Shown one piece after another: positions 57,347 through 64,000 of a DNA stretch of 64,000 nt (its first letter is position 1; every line of letters begins with the position of its first letter). A program made the position numbers and the translations under genes. Origin of the DNA: Chryseobacterium lactis (GTDB lineage: Bacteria; Bacteroidota; Bacteroidia; Flavobacteriales; Weeksellaceae); contig NZ_CP033924.1 of NCBI RefSeq assembly GCF_003815875.1, forward strand, positions 1,798,001-1,862,000, read 5' to 3'. The notes beneath the pieces are model-generated. The model did no database searches. It saw nothing but the letters and a program-made list of their open reading frames with translations, and was not told the DNA's origin.

Positions 57347-57378
57347 AAAATCCCAAGGCTTGCTTTGGGATTTTTTTT
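57347..57378 (+). terminator. Terminator of gltA
   Basis: AAAATCCCAA... TTGGGATTTT arms and an eight-base T run, 20 bp after the stop. Confidence 0.9.
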
Positions 57379-57400
57379 GTTTTTAGGGCCCTATATGATT

Positions 57401-57496
57401 AAACGGACTAAAGTCCGTTTCTATTGATCGGAAATTAATGTGATTTTTCCTTAAATGGCATTTTGATATTCAATAGGGGCGGGCTTTAGCCCGCCC
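57401..57496. repeat. Compact palindromic element with nested inverted repeats
   Basis: Two 20-bp palindromes (AAACGGACT-AA-AGTCCGTTT at 57401-57420; GGGCGGGCT-TT-AGCCCGCCC at 57477-57496) flank an inner inverted pair CTATTGA (57421-57427)/TCAATAG (57470-57476). It is a REP/MITE-like module in a 371-bp gap with no gene. Copies of such 'CGGACTAAAGTCCG / GGCTTTAGCC' modules are, in my recollection, frequent in flavobacterial genomes. Confidence 0.65.
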
Positions 57497-57645
57497 AAAC
57501 ATCCAATTAAAATGAATCTTTTTATATGTTATTGAAATTGAATTCAATAATTTATTAAATTTACAATGAGCAGCTTCGAAGTCAAAAAGTTGATATCTAT
57601 TGATAAAATGATTATAGATCTGTTCAGTGATCATAAATTAGTGCA

Positions 57646-57676
57646 CCTTGTGAAATTATTTGTGCAATTTGTGTTT
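57646..57676. repeat. Short TTGTG-rich dispersed repeat, second copy
   Basis: The sequence TTGTGAAATTATTTGTGCAA and the following TTTGTGTTT resembles 1401-1432 (TTTGTGAAAGTATCTGTGTC...). Both lie in gaps upstream of genes. Confidence 0.4.
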
Positions 57677-57698
57677 AAAAAATAAAAATGAATAAATC

Positions 57699-58760
57699 AT
57701 GACCTTCGGACAGCATATATTATTTTTTTTCAGTGCCTTGGGAGCTTTCAATGGGATTTTGCTTGGTATTTATCTGTTGTTCGTTAAAAGGCTGAAAAAT
57801 TTACAGGATTTCTTTTTGGGGGTTTTGCTTTTAATGTTAAGTATAAGAGTTGGGATTGCGGTTTGTATGTACTTTTATCCTGAATTACCCAGGGTTATTC
57901 CACATCTTGGTTTGTCTGCATTATTCTTTACAGGACCAGCTTTATATTATTACATTAAATCTTCTTTTCAGCAGGAAGAATTTGATCAAAGGAGCTGTCG
58001 GAAAATGTTTGGAATAGTAACCTTTATTTTAGGAGCTGTCGGATTGCTTTACTTATTTTTTCCGATTACCTGGGATCATTATTTCGGAACTTTCATTTAT
58101 ACAGCATGGTCTGTATTTGTATTTCTTGCAGTATATCAGTATTATCAATTTTCAAAACAAAATAGTAAAAGTCCCAATCAATTTGTTCTTCCGGTTTTAA
58201 TAAGTAACGTCATCATCTTTTTAACCTATCAATTAATTTCCACGGGTTGGGTACAAATATACTGTGCAGGAGGAAGTCTGGTATTTTCATTTGTGCTGTA
58301 TGCTAATTTCCTTATTTTATTCAACAAAAAAAATAAGCAGATAGCAACTAAAGAGGCTCACAAATATTCCAACAAGAAAATTTCAGGAGTACAGGCGGAT
58401 AGTTTTGCTTCGAAATTAGAACGATTAATGGATGCTGAAGAATTGTATAAGAATCCAAATTTAAAATTAAGTGATCTCGCGTCCAGAATGAATATGTCTG
58501 CCCATCAGCTTTCTCAATTGCTGAATGATAATTTGGGTAAAAGTTTTTCCATTTATATCAATGAATATAGGATCGGGGAAGCTTGTGAGAAAATTGAAAA
58601 TGGTTCCTATTTAAAAATTGAAGAAATTGGTTATGAGGTAGGATTCAACTCAAAATCAACGTTCTTTTCAACGTTCAAGAAAATAAAGAATACAACACCT
58701 CTTTTATATAAGCAGATGCAAATGCCTTCTGAGACTGAGTTTCATAGTCTCAATTTATAA
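57699..58760 (+). CDS. Membrane-bound AraC-family transcriptional regulator
   Basis: 353 residues. The N-terminal about 215 residues form about seven TM helices (HILFFFSALGAFNGILLGIYLLFV; LGLSALFFTGPALYYYI and others); the C terminus is an AraC helix-turn-helix (KLERLMDAEELYKNPNLKLSDLASRMNMSAHQLSQLLNDNLGKSFSIYINEYRIGEACEKI and EEIGYEVGFNSKSTFFSTFKKIKNTTP). Such fused regulators are common in flavobacteria and sense an envelope signal. It lies 80 bp before the outer-membrane receptor and probably controls it. Confidence 0.88.
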   Translation: MTFGQHILFFFSALGAFNGILLGIYLLFVKRLKNLQDFFLGVLLLMLSIRVGIAVCMYFYPELPRVIPHLGLSALFFTGPALYYYIKSSFQQEEFDQRSCRKMFGIVTFILGAVGLLYLFFPITWDHYFGTFIYTAWSVFVFLAVYQYYQFSKQNSKSPNQFVLPVLISNVIIFLTYQLISTGWVQIYCAGGSLVFSFVLYANFLILFNKKNKQIATKEAHKYSNKKISGVQADSFASKLERLMDAEELYKNPNLKLSDLASRMNMSAHQLSQLLNDNLGKSFSIYINEYRIGEACEKIENGSYLKIEEIGYEVGFNSKSTFFSTFKKIKNTTPLLYKQMQMPSETEFHSLNL

Positions 58761-58840
58761 TTTCGTACTGCGGAATTTAAACTTCAAAACCCAATTCTTA
58801 TTGGTAGCTGATACTTTTGATCTCATAAAAAATAAAATTT

Positions 58841-61015
58841 ATGATGTTCAAATTATGGTTTCTCCTCATGTTGTTATTTCTGTCAGTTTTTGGGAAAGCC
58901 CAGGAAGTTGCAACAGAAAAAGTATCAGATTCGCTTACTAAATCGAAGCCGTCTACAACAAATATTTCAGAAGTCATTATTCAATCTGTTCCGAGAACTG
59001 TAAAATTGAATAATGGAAATCTGGTCATGAGTGTTTCGGGGAATAAAGATTTTAAAACTTCAACCAATCTCTTCGAAGTATTAAAAAAAACTCCGGGGGT
59101 GACCGTCGATCAGGAAGATGGAATTTTTATTGGCGGAAGAATAACATCGGCTATATTTATCGACGGAAAACCTGTTGTGATGAGTAGCCAGGAACTTCAG
59201 GCGTATTTACGGTCTTTATCTCCTGAAATGGTAGAATCTTTGGAAGTTAATGCCAATCCTTCTTCAAAATATGATGCGGAATTTAAAGGAATTATTGATA
59301 TTAGATTAAAAAGGAATACCCATCTCGGCTTGAAAGGAAATTATAATGGAAATATATATGTTAATAAGTTTAATTACAGGGAAAACGCATTAAATCTATC
59401 CTATAATACCGAAAAAGTAGCCTACAGTTTGTCGATGGGATTGAATGATGGGATTTCCACCTATCGGTATAATGCTCTGCAACGATTGGCCAATACCAAT
59501 GTCATGCGGACTAACACCAATCAGAAAGATAAAGGATCGGTTTACAGTATTCAGGCAGGTGCAGATTTCCGGTTAAATGCTAAAAATAGATTCAGTTTGA
59601 ATCTGAGAAGTAGTTTAAGAGAAAATGACCGTACCCGTACAGGATCATTGTATACCACTGATAAGAGTGAAACAGAGGTTGTTTCTAACACCAGAAGTGA
59701 AAACCCGATTGATTATTCACAGAATAATTATGGAGTAACTACTGATTATTCTTTTCAGAACAAGGGATTTAGAATAAGCTTTTTAGGCAATTATCTGTCT
59801 GTAAAAAATAAACAGCAGGATGAATTTATAAATAGAGATCAGCCCTCTTCTAAATTACTGTCTTACTGGAAATCTGATCTTTTTAATAAAATTGATATTT
59901 ATACAGCTCAGATTGATGTTTCTCAAAAAATAGGAACTGCAGATCTTGAAGGGGGAATAAAATACAGCCACTCAGATACCAATAACAATATCCGGTACGA
60001 TACGCTGTCAACGGGGAATCAGTTTGTATTTGACGCCACGAGAAGCAATATATTCTCGTACAAAGAAAAAGTATTTGCCGGTTATCTGGCCTACAAGCAA
60101 ACATTTGGTAAACTTCAGGTGAATGCGGGCTTAAGATTTGAAAATACAAAAAGTATTTCCAATGCCGTCACTGTAGATTCTATTGTTTCACGAAACTATC
60201 TTGAATGGTTGCCGTCTTTCAGTGCAAGCTATTCTTTTAATAAGTCCAATGAATTGTCGCTTTCCTACAGCAGGAAGATAACAAGACCGGTTTTCTCTCA
60301 ACTTAATCCGTTCCGGTTTTATTTCAGTCCCCTAAACTATTGGATAGGAAACCCCTATCTGTTGCCCTCTTTTACCACGCAGATCAAAGCAACTTATCGT
60401 TATAAAAACTGGATTACAAGTATCACCTTTGGAAAGGAAAAAGATGTAATGACACGTTATCTCATTTACAATCCCGAAACAAATGTATTAGAATATCTGG
60501 GGACGAATTTACCATACAGGAATTTTGCTTCTTTGGAGACAAGTTTTCCCATAAAAATGACAAAGTGGTGGAATATTACCAGCCAGTTTGCCGGATATTA
60601 CAACTACGAATTCCGACCTTACCTTGGCGACGTTTTTGCATTGAGCATTTATAATTATGAAATAAGACTAAATCAGGTCTTTACTTTACCCAAAGGATAC
60701 ATTATTAATCTATTTGCTAATTATGAATCAAAAACTGGAAACAGTCTTTACATCATCAAACCACGTTATAGCATAGATCTATCCATTCAGAAATCATGGC
60801 TTGATAATAAACTGAATACAAAGCTGGGGTATAATAATATCTTCGATTCTAATGATCAGAGCCTGGAATTCAGACATAAACAGATTATGGATAATCGGTT
60901 GCGACATTGGTGGGATAGCAGTAGGTTTTTCTTCTCACTTAGTTATAGCTTTGGAGATTCAAAGTATCAGGCAAAGGAAGTTCAGAGAACAGAAGAAGAA
61001 AACAGAGCAAGATAA
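58841..61015 (+). CDS. Outer-membrane beta-barrel receptor with plug domain
   Basis: 724 residues: signal peptide (MMFKLWFLLMLLFLSVFGKAQ), then a TonB-receptor-type plug (TSTNLFEVLKKTPGVTVDQEDGIFIGGRITSAIFIDGKPVVMSSQELQAYLRSL, with VESLEVNANPSSKYDAEFKGIIDIRLK), then a long series of amphipathic strands. It fits the outer_membrane beta-barrel family (PF14905-like) often tied to TonB receptors. The substrate is unknown; it lies between the AraC regulator and the GG-leader peptides. Confidence 0.85.
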   Translation: MMFKLWFLLMLLFLSVFGKAQEVATEKVSDSLTKSKPSTTNISEVIIQSVPRTVKLNNGNLVMSVSGNKDFKTSTNLFEVLKKTPGVTVDQEDGIFIGGRITSAIFIDGKPVVMSSQELQAYLRSLSPEMVESLEVNANPSSKYDAEFKGIIDIRLKRNTHLGLKGNYNGNIYVNKFNYRENALNLSYNTEKVAYSLSMGLNDGISTYRYNALQRLANTNVMRTNTNQKDKGSVYSIQAGADFRLNAKNRFSLNLRSSLRENDRTRTGSLYTTDKSETEVVSNTRSENPIDYSQNNYGVTTDYSFQNKGFRISFLGNYLSVKNKQQDEFINRDQPSSKLLSYWKSDLFNKIDIYTAQIDVSQKIGTADLEGGIKYSHSDTNNNIRYDTLSTGNQFVFDATRSNIFSYKEKVFAGYLAYKQTFGKLQVNAGLRFENTKSISNAVTVDSIVSRNYLEWLPSFSASYSFNKSNELSLSYSRKITRPVFSQLNPFRFYFSPLNYWIGNPYLLPSFTTQIKATYRYKNWITSITFGKEKDVMTRYLIYNPETNVLEYLGTNLPYRNFASLETSFPIKMTKWWNITSQFAGYYNYEFRPYLGDVFALSIYNYEIRLNQVFTLPKGYIINLFANYESKTGNSLYIIKPRYSIDLSIQKSWLDNKLNTKLGYNNIFDSNDQSLEFRHKQIMDNRLRHWWDSSRFFFSLSYSFGDSKYQAKEVQRTEEENRAR

Positions 61016-61018
61016 AAA

Positions 61019-61040
61019 AACCTGCTTGAAAAAGCAGGTT
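61019..61040 (-). terminator. Terminator of the GG-peptide cluster
   Basis: AACCTGCTT/AAGCAGGTT (9 bp) with six T's on the minus strand; it also faces the receptor's stop at 61015. Confidence 0.85.
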
Positions 61041-61048
61041 GAGTATTT

Positions 61049-61216
61049 TTATGGGCAAACACAGTTACCGCATGTCCAGATTCTGCAGCTGCCATCTTCA
61101 TTCCACTCACAGCAATAGTCTTCTGGTCTGGATGATTTGATTCCTCCGGTAATTGATTTTTGTTGATCTCTTCCTAATTTTTGTGCATTTTTAAGCACAG
61201 ATTTGTTGTTGTTCAT
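61049..61216 (-). CDS. GG-leader cysteine-rich peptide, paralogue 1 (55 aa)
   Basis: MNNNKSVLKNAQKLGRDQQKSITGG leader, then a core with six cysteines: CCEWNEDGSCRIWTCGNCVCP. Closely related to the genes at 61299 and 61667: the same leader to within a few residues and the same CC..C...C..C.C spacing, ending CP. The 47-bp spacer between its start and the terminator of the next gene carries no obvious promoter; it may be transcribed by read-through. Exporter unknown. Confidence 0.75.
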   Translation of the reverse strand: MNNNKSVLKNAQKLGRDQQKSITGGIKSSRPEDYCCEWNEDGSCRIWTCGNCVCP

Positions 61217-61260
61217 AACTTTGATTTTTTATATTTAGTTTTAATGTTTCCGTTGGGTTG

Positions 61261-61287
61261 GAAAATCCCCGCCTTTAAGGCGAGGAT
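61261..61287 (-). terminator. Terminator of peptide paralogue 2
   Basis: ATCCTCGCC/GGCGGGGAT arms (9 bp, one GU) on the minus strand with a short T-rich end. Confidence 0.65.
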
Positions 61288-61298
61288 AGTTTAGTTTA

Positions 61299-61463
61299 TT
61301 ATGGACATTGGCATCTGTCACATGTCCATATATAGCATTTCCCATTGTTATCCCATTCACAGCATCTTCTGCCGGCTGAGATGGGTGCTCCTCCGGTAAT
61401 TGATTTTTGTTGATCTCTTCCTAGTTTTTGTGCATTTTTCAGCACAGAATTGTTCTTGTTCAT
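61299..61463 (-). CDS. GG-leader cysteine-rich peptide, paralogue 2 (54 aa)
   Basis: Leader MNKNNSVLKNAQKLGRDQQKSITGG, almost identical to paralogue 1; core APISAGRRCCEWDNNGKCYIWTCDRCQCP with the same six cysteines. The conserved IWTC and final CP hint at a fixed fold or modification pattern. It has a promoter element shared with paralogue 3 (61515-61538). Confidence 0.78.
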   Translation of the reverse strand: MNKNNSVLKNAQKLGRDQQKSITGGAPISAGRRCCEWDNNGKCYIWTCDRCQCP

Positions 61464-61514
61464 AACTTTGTTGTTTTGATGTTAATAGTTAAGTTTTAAT
61501 TTTTTATAATCTTG

Positions 61515-61538
61515 CAAAATTATATCCCTAATATAGGA
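61515..61538 (-). promoter_or_regulatory. Conserved promoter element upstream of peptide 2
   Basis: Matches 61878-61901 at 22 of 24 positions. On the minus strand it ends with TAATTTTG (61522-61515), a TAnnTTTG-type box preceded by CCTATATTAGGG. It defines a shared upstream sequence for the two peptide genes. Confidence 0.6.
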
Positions 61539-61624
61539 ATTTTAACTCATTTTTTAATGATTTTTTTATCTTATATGAATGAAATATAGTAAGTTGTATA
61601 GAAATGAGGTAAAACGATTTATAA

Positions 61625-61656
61625 TAAAAAGCCGTTTCACAACTTGTGGAAACGGC
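61625..61656 (-). terminator. Terminator of peptide paralogue 3
   Basis: GCCGTTTC... GAAACGGC stem with T tract TTTTTATTAT on the minus strand. Confidence 0.85.
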
Positions 61657-61666
61657 CTTGAAAGTT

Positions 61667-61828
61667 TTATGGACACATACATCTGTCACATGTCCAGATG
61701 AAACATTTTCCAGTGACGTCATCCCACTCACAGCATCTTCTGCCAGGTATTGCTCCTCCCATGACAGATTTTTGTTGGTCTCTTCCTAATTTTTGTGCCT
61801 TTTTCAGCACTTGATTGTTCTTGTTCAT
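61667..61828 (-). CDS. GG-leader cysteine-rich peptide, paralogue 3 (53 aa)
   Basis: Leader MNKNNQVLKKAQKLGRDQQKSVMGG; core AIPGRRCCEWDDVTGKCFIWTCDRCMCP. Six cysteines in the same order as its two neighbours. The core is the most charged, while the leader is the part most nearly conserved in all three copies, as expected when one maturation system recognises it. First of the tandem set in transcription order. Confidence 0.78.
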   Translation of the reverse strand: MNKNNQVLKKAQKLGRDQQKSVMGGAIPGRRCCEWDDVTGKCFIWTCDRCMCP

Positions 61829-61877
61829 AACTTTGTTTTTGATGTTAATAGTTAGGTTTTAATACATATAATTTCGC

Positions 61878-61901
61878 GAAAATTATATCACTAATATAGG
61901 A
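61878..61901 (-). promoter_or_regulatory. Conserved promoter element upstream of peptide 3
   Basis: Second copy of the 24-bp element; the -7-like box here reads TAATTTTC. Confidence 0.55.
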
Positions 61902-62117
61902 TATTAAATTATAAAAAAATCTGTTTTTTCGTTCTTATGTAGATGAAATATAGTAGGTTGTAGATGTTTTTGTATGCTTTATACTGTAGTTTGTTAAATG
62001 GGGGGAGAATTTCGCTAAAAGGGCTTGATTACAGAGCCTGAATTTCAGGCATAAAATAATCCAAAAGTTTTATAGATAGAGACCTTTACTTATATTTGTA
62101 GTATTGCATAAATCTTT

Positions 62118-63032
62118 ATGAGACTAAACATTAAAAACGAAACGGGAAGGCTAAAGTCAGTAGTGCTAGGCCAACCTAATTCACTGGGACCGGTTCCCAC
62201 GCTAGAGGAAAGTTATGACGCTAAGTCATATTACTCAATCGAACACAATATTTATCCTAAGGAAGTGGATATCATCAATGAGATGAACGCTTTCGAAGCC
62301 GTTTTAAAAAAATATGACGTTGAAGTACTTCGACCAAGCATTATTCAGGATTATAACCAGGTTTTTTCGCGAGATGTAGCCTTTGTCATTGATGATAAAA
62401 TGATTATTTCCAACGTGATTGCTGACAGAGCGGATGAACAGGAAGCGTACAAAAGCGTTTTTGAAAAAGTAGCCTGGAGAAAAATTATTAATCTTCCGGA
62501 AACGGCGCATATCGAAGGAGGTGATGTTATCGTATGGAACGATTTCATTTTCATCGGGACATGTTTCAGCGAAGATTACAGAAACTATAAAACGGCGAGA
62601 ACCAACGAGTATGCCATTGAAATTTTAAAAGAATACTTTCCAAAGAAAAGAATTATCGATCTTGAATTAAAGAAAAATGATAAGATTCCGTTCGAGGGAA
62701 TTTTGCACCTGGACTGTACATTTAATCCAATTGGTAAAGACAAATGTATCATTTACAAGGAAGGATTTGTTGACGAAAGCGATTACCGTTTAATCATCGA
62801 TATTTTCGGAGAAGAAAACTGTTTCCACATCAATGATGAAGAAATGTTTGAAATGTTCCCGAATATCTTTTCTATTTCTCCTGATGTTGTTGTTTCGGAC
62901 AAAACATTTACCAGAATGAACAACCACTTAAGAGACGAATGGGGAATGACTGTTGAAGAGATTCCTTACAGAGAGATTTCCAAAATGGGTGGATTGCTGA
63001 GGTGTTCTACGATGCCACTTGTGAGAGAGTAA
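62118..63032 (+). CDS. Dimethylargininase/amidinotransferase-type pentein enzyme
   Basis: 304 residues of the guanidino-group-modifying (pentein) fold. Features: KSVVLGQPNS at the start, VFSRDVAFVIDD with substrate-binding Asp, LPETAHIEGGDVIVW with catalytic Glu/His neighbourhood, ILHLDCTFNPIG and the C-terminal catalytic Cys in LLRCSTMPL. The enzyme could hydrolyse methylated arginine or act on arginine/citrulline-like substrates. A TATATTTG box lies at 62091-62098, 19 bp before the start. A related enzyme follows after a broken gene. Confidence 0.85.
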   Translation: MRLNIKNETGRLKSVVLGQPNSLGPVPTLEESYDAKSYYSIEHNIYPKEVDIINEMNAFEAVLKKYDVEVLRPSIIQDYNQVFSRDVAFVIDDKMIISNVIADRADEQEAYKSVFEKVAWRKIINLPETAHIEGGDVIVWNDFIFIGTCFSEDYRNYKTARTNEYAIEILKEYFPKKRIIDLELKKNDKIPFEGILHLDCTFNPIGKDKCIIYKEGFVDESDYRLIIDIFGEENCFHINDEEMFEMFPNIFSISPDVVVSDKTFTRMNNHLRDEWGMTVEEIPYREISKMGGLLRCSTMPLVRE

Positions 63033-63118
63033 TTATAGGTAGGAGAGTATTAGAGAGGGAGAGTTTTAGTGTCGCAGGGCGGTTTGAATACGATTTTTTA
63101 ATCTTAAATAAATTAATT

Positions 63119-63523
63119 ATGCCGACGATTAAATTTCATCAGGATCTAAGAGTCTATCAAAGATCTTTTGAAACCGCGCAGCAGATTTACGAACTCTAGA
63201 AATTTTTTCCGAAAGAAGAACTTTATTCATTAACAGACCAGATACGAAGATCTTCGAGGTCAGTTTCGGCTAATATCAGTGAAGCTTGGGGAAAAAGAAA
63301 ATATGAAAAATCCTTTATTGCTAAGCTGACAGATTCTGAAGGGGAAGCAAGAGAAACACAAACGTGGCTTCAATTTGCATATGCTTGCTGCTAAATTAAT
63401 GAAGAGCAATATTACAATTTACATAATCAATATAACCAAATAATTGGAATGCTGGTAAATATGATGAATCAATCAGAAAAGTGGTGTACATTCAATTCCA
63501 TTGAAAAAGAAGAGGAGAATTAA
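63119..63523 (+). pseudogene. Four-helix-bundle (S23/IVS-like) protein, inactivated by two in-frame stops
   Basis: One continuous frame of 135 codons with stops at codons 27 (TAG, 63197-63199) and 92 (TAA, 63392-63394) and no frameshift. The conserved family pattern runs through both: MPTIKFHQDLRVYQRSFETAQQIYEL, then PKEELYSLTDQIRRSSRSVSANISEAWGKRKYEKSFIAKL and EARETQTWLQFAYACC. These match four-helix-bundle proteins related to the 23S rRNA intervening-sequence protein. It sits between two pentein genes and is probably decaying. Confidence 0.8.
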
Positions 63524-63578
63524 TTACTTGATCTGACTCTCAAACTCTCATACACTAGCACCCTCAAACTTTAAAAAG

Positions 63579-64000
63579 ATGCAAACAACAGATACTGTAT
63601 TAATGATAGAGCCGATCGCATTCGGTTATAACGCAGAGACTGCGAAAAATAATTACTTTCAGGTGGAACAGACAGGTTCTGATATCCAGTTAAAAGCTTT
63701 GGCTGAATTCAATACTTTTGTTGGAAAACTGAGAGGAAAAGGAATCAATGTAATTACAATAAAAGATACGTTAGACCCTCATACACCGGATTCCATTTTC
63801 CCAAACAATTGGGTAAGCTTCCATAAAGATGGAAAAGTGGTTTTATATCCGATGTTTGCTTCCAACAGAAGAGTAGAAAGAAGAGAGGATATTATTGAAA
63901 GTATCCAGGATCAAGGATTTGAAGTGTCTGAGATTGATGACTGGTCATTCTCAGAAACGCAAGGTCATTTCCTGGAAGGTACAGGAAGTATGATTTTTGA
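63579..64000 (+). CDS. Citrulline/arginine-utilisation hydrolase CtlX-like, cut by the window end
   Basis: N-terminal 140 residues only, running off the window. ATG 63579 gives MQTTDTVLMIEPIAFGYNAE; IFPNNWVSFHKDGKVVLYPMFASNRRVERREDI and GHFLEGTGSMIFD are strongly reminiscent of the CtlX-type pentein hydrolases (citrulline hydrolase family). With the enzyme at 62118 it suggests guanidino or ureido metabolism. The C terminus with the catalytic Cys is outside the window. Confidence 0.8.
   Translation, partial: MQTTDTVLMIEPIAFGYNAETAKNNYFQVEQTGSDIQLKALAEFNTFVGKLRGKGINVITIKDTLDPHTPDSIFPNNWVSFHKDGKVVLYPMFASNRRVERREDIIESIQDQGFEVSEIDDWSFSETQGHFLEGTGSMIF

Noticed and set aside
61019..61901. CRISPR or transposon repeats
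   Set aside because: The repeated stretches are paralogous peptide genes with leaders, stops and terminators, not spacer-repeat units.

Overview
The window looks like chromosomal DNA of a Chryseobacterium-type flavobacterium (Bacteroidota). It is AT-rich, and its promoters fit the Bacteroidota pattern (TTG, 18-20 bp, TAnnTTTG). Ribosomal genes lack Shine-Dalgarno sequences. One secreted protease carries a type IX secretion sorting tail, and lipoproteins, TonB-dependent receptors and GG-leader 'bacteriocin-like' peptides of the kind common in this genus are present. I see no rRNA, tRNA, CRISPR array, insertion sequence or prophage.

Layout. 0-7.1 kb: a sensor kinase followed by a tripartite heavy-metal RND efflux operon (TolC, adaptor, CzcA-like pump). 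7.1-11.5 kb: two divergent GG-leader peptides, a YCII protein, nicotinate phosphoribosyltransferase, Dps and a secreted alkaline-phosphatase-superfamily lipoprotein. 11.6-15.1 kb: the str operon (rpsL, rpsG, fusA, rpsJ). 15.3-20.2 kb: an iron-related group (TonB receptor, lipoprotein, PepSY protein, low-affinity iron permease family protein). 20.3-27.1 kb: a T9SS metalloprotease and three exported proteins of unknown function. 27.2-32.9 kb: a glycerol operon (glpD, glpK, glpF and an outer-membrane protein) with a divergent DeoR/GlpR regulator. 33.0-47.0 kb: the S10, spc and alpha ribosomal operons as one unbroken run from rplC to rplQ. 47.0-49.4 kb: a lipoprotein and a GH35 beta-galactosidase.

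49.5-54.5 kb is the least explained part. A NarL-type response regulator, an unknown protein, a polytopic membrane protein and a NarX/DesK-type kinase form one operon. A second operon of three unrecognised genes (two-TM protein, small protein, outer-membrane-like protein) follows. The two promoters share a dyad (ATTACAC-AAAA-GTGTAAT in the first, ATCACCC-TTTT-GTGTAAT in the second) at the same distance from matching GAAATTTG boxes. This suggests that the response regulator controls both operons and that the seven genes form one system.

54.6-57.3 kb: enolase and citrate synthase. 57.4-62.0 kb: a compact inverted-repeat element, a membrane-bound AraC regulator, an outer-membrane beta-barrel receptor and a tandem family of three cysteine-rich GG-leader peptides. 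62.1-64.0 kb: two pentein-fold (guanidino-group modifying) enzymes, the second cut by the window edge, separated by a four-helix-bundle (S23-like) pseudogene with two in-frame stops.
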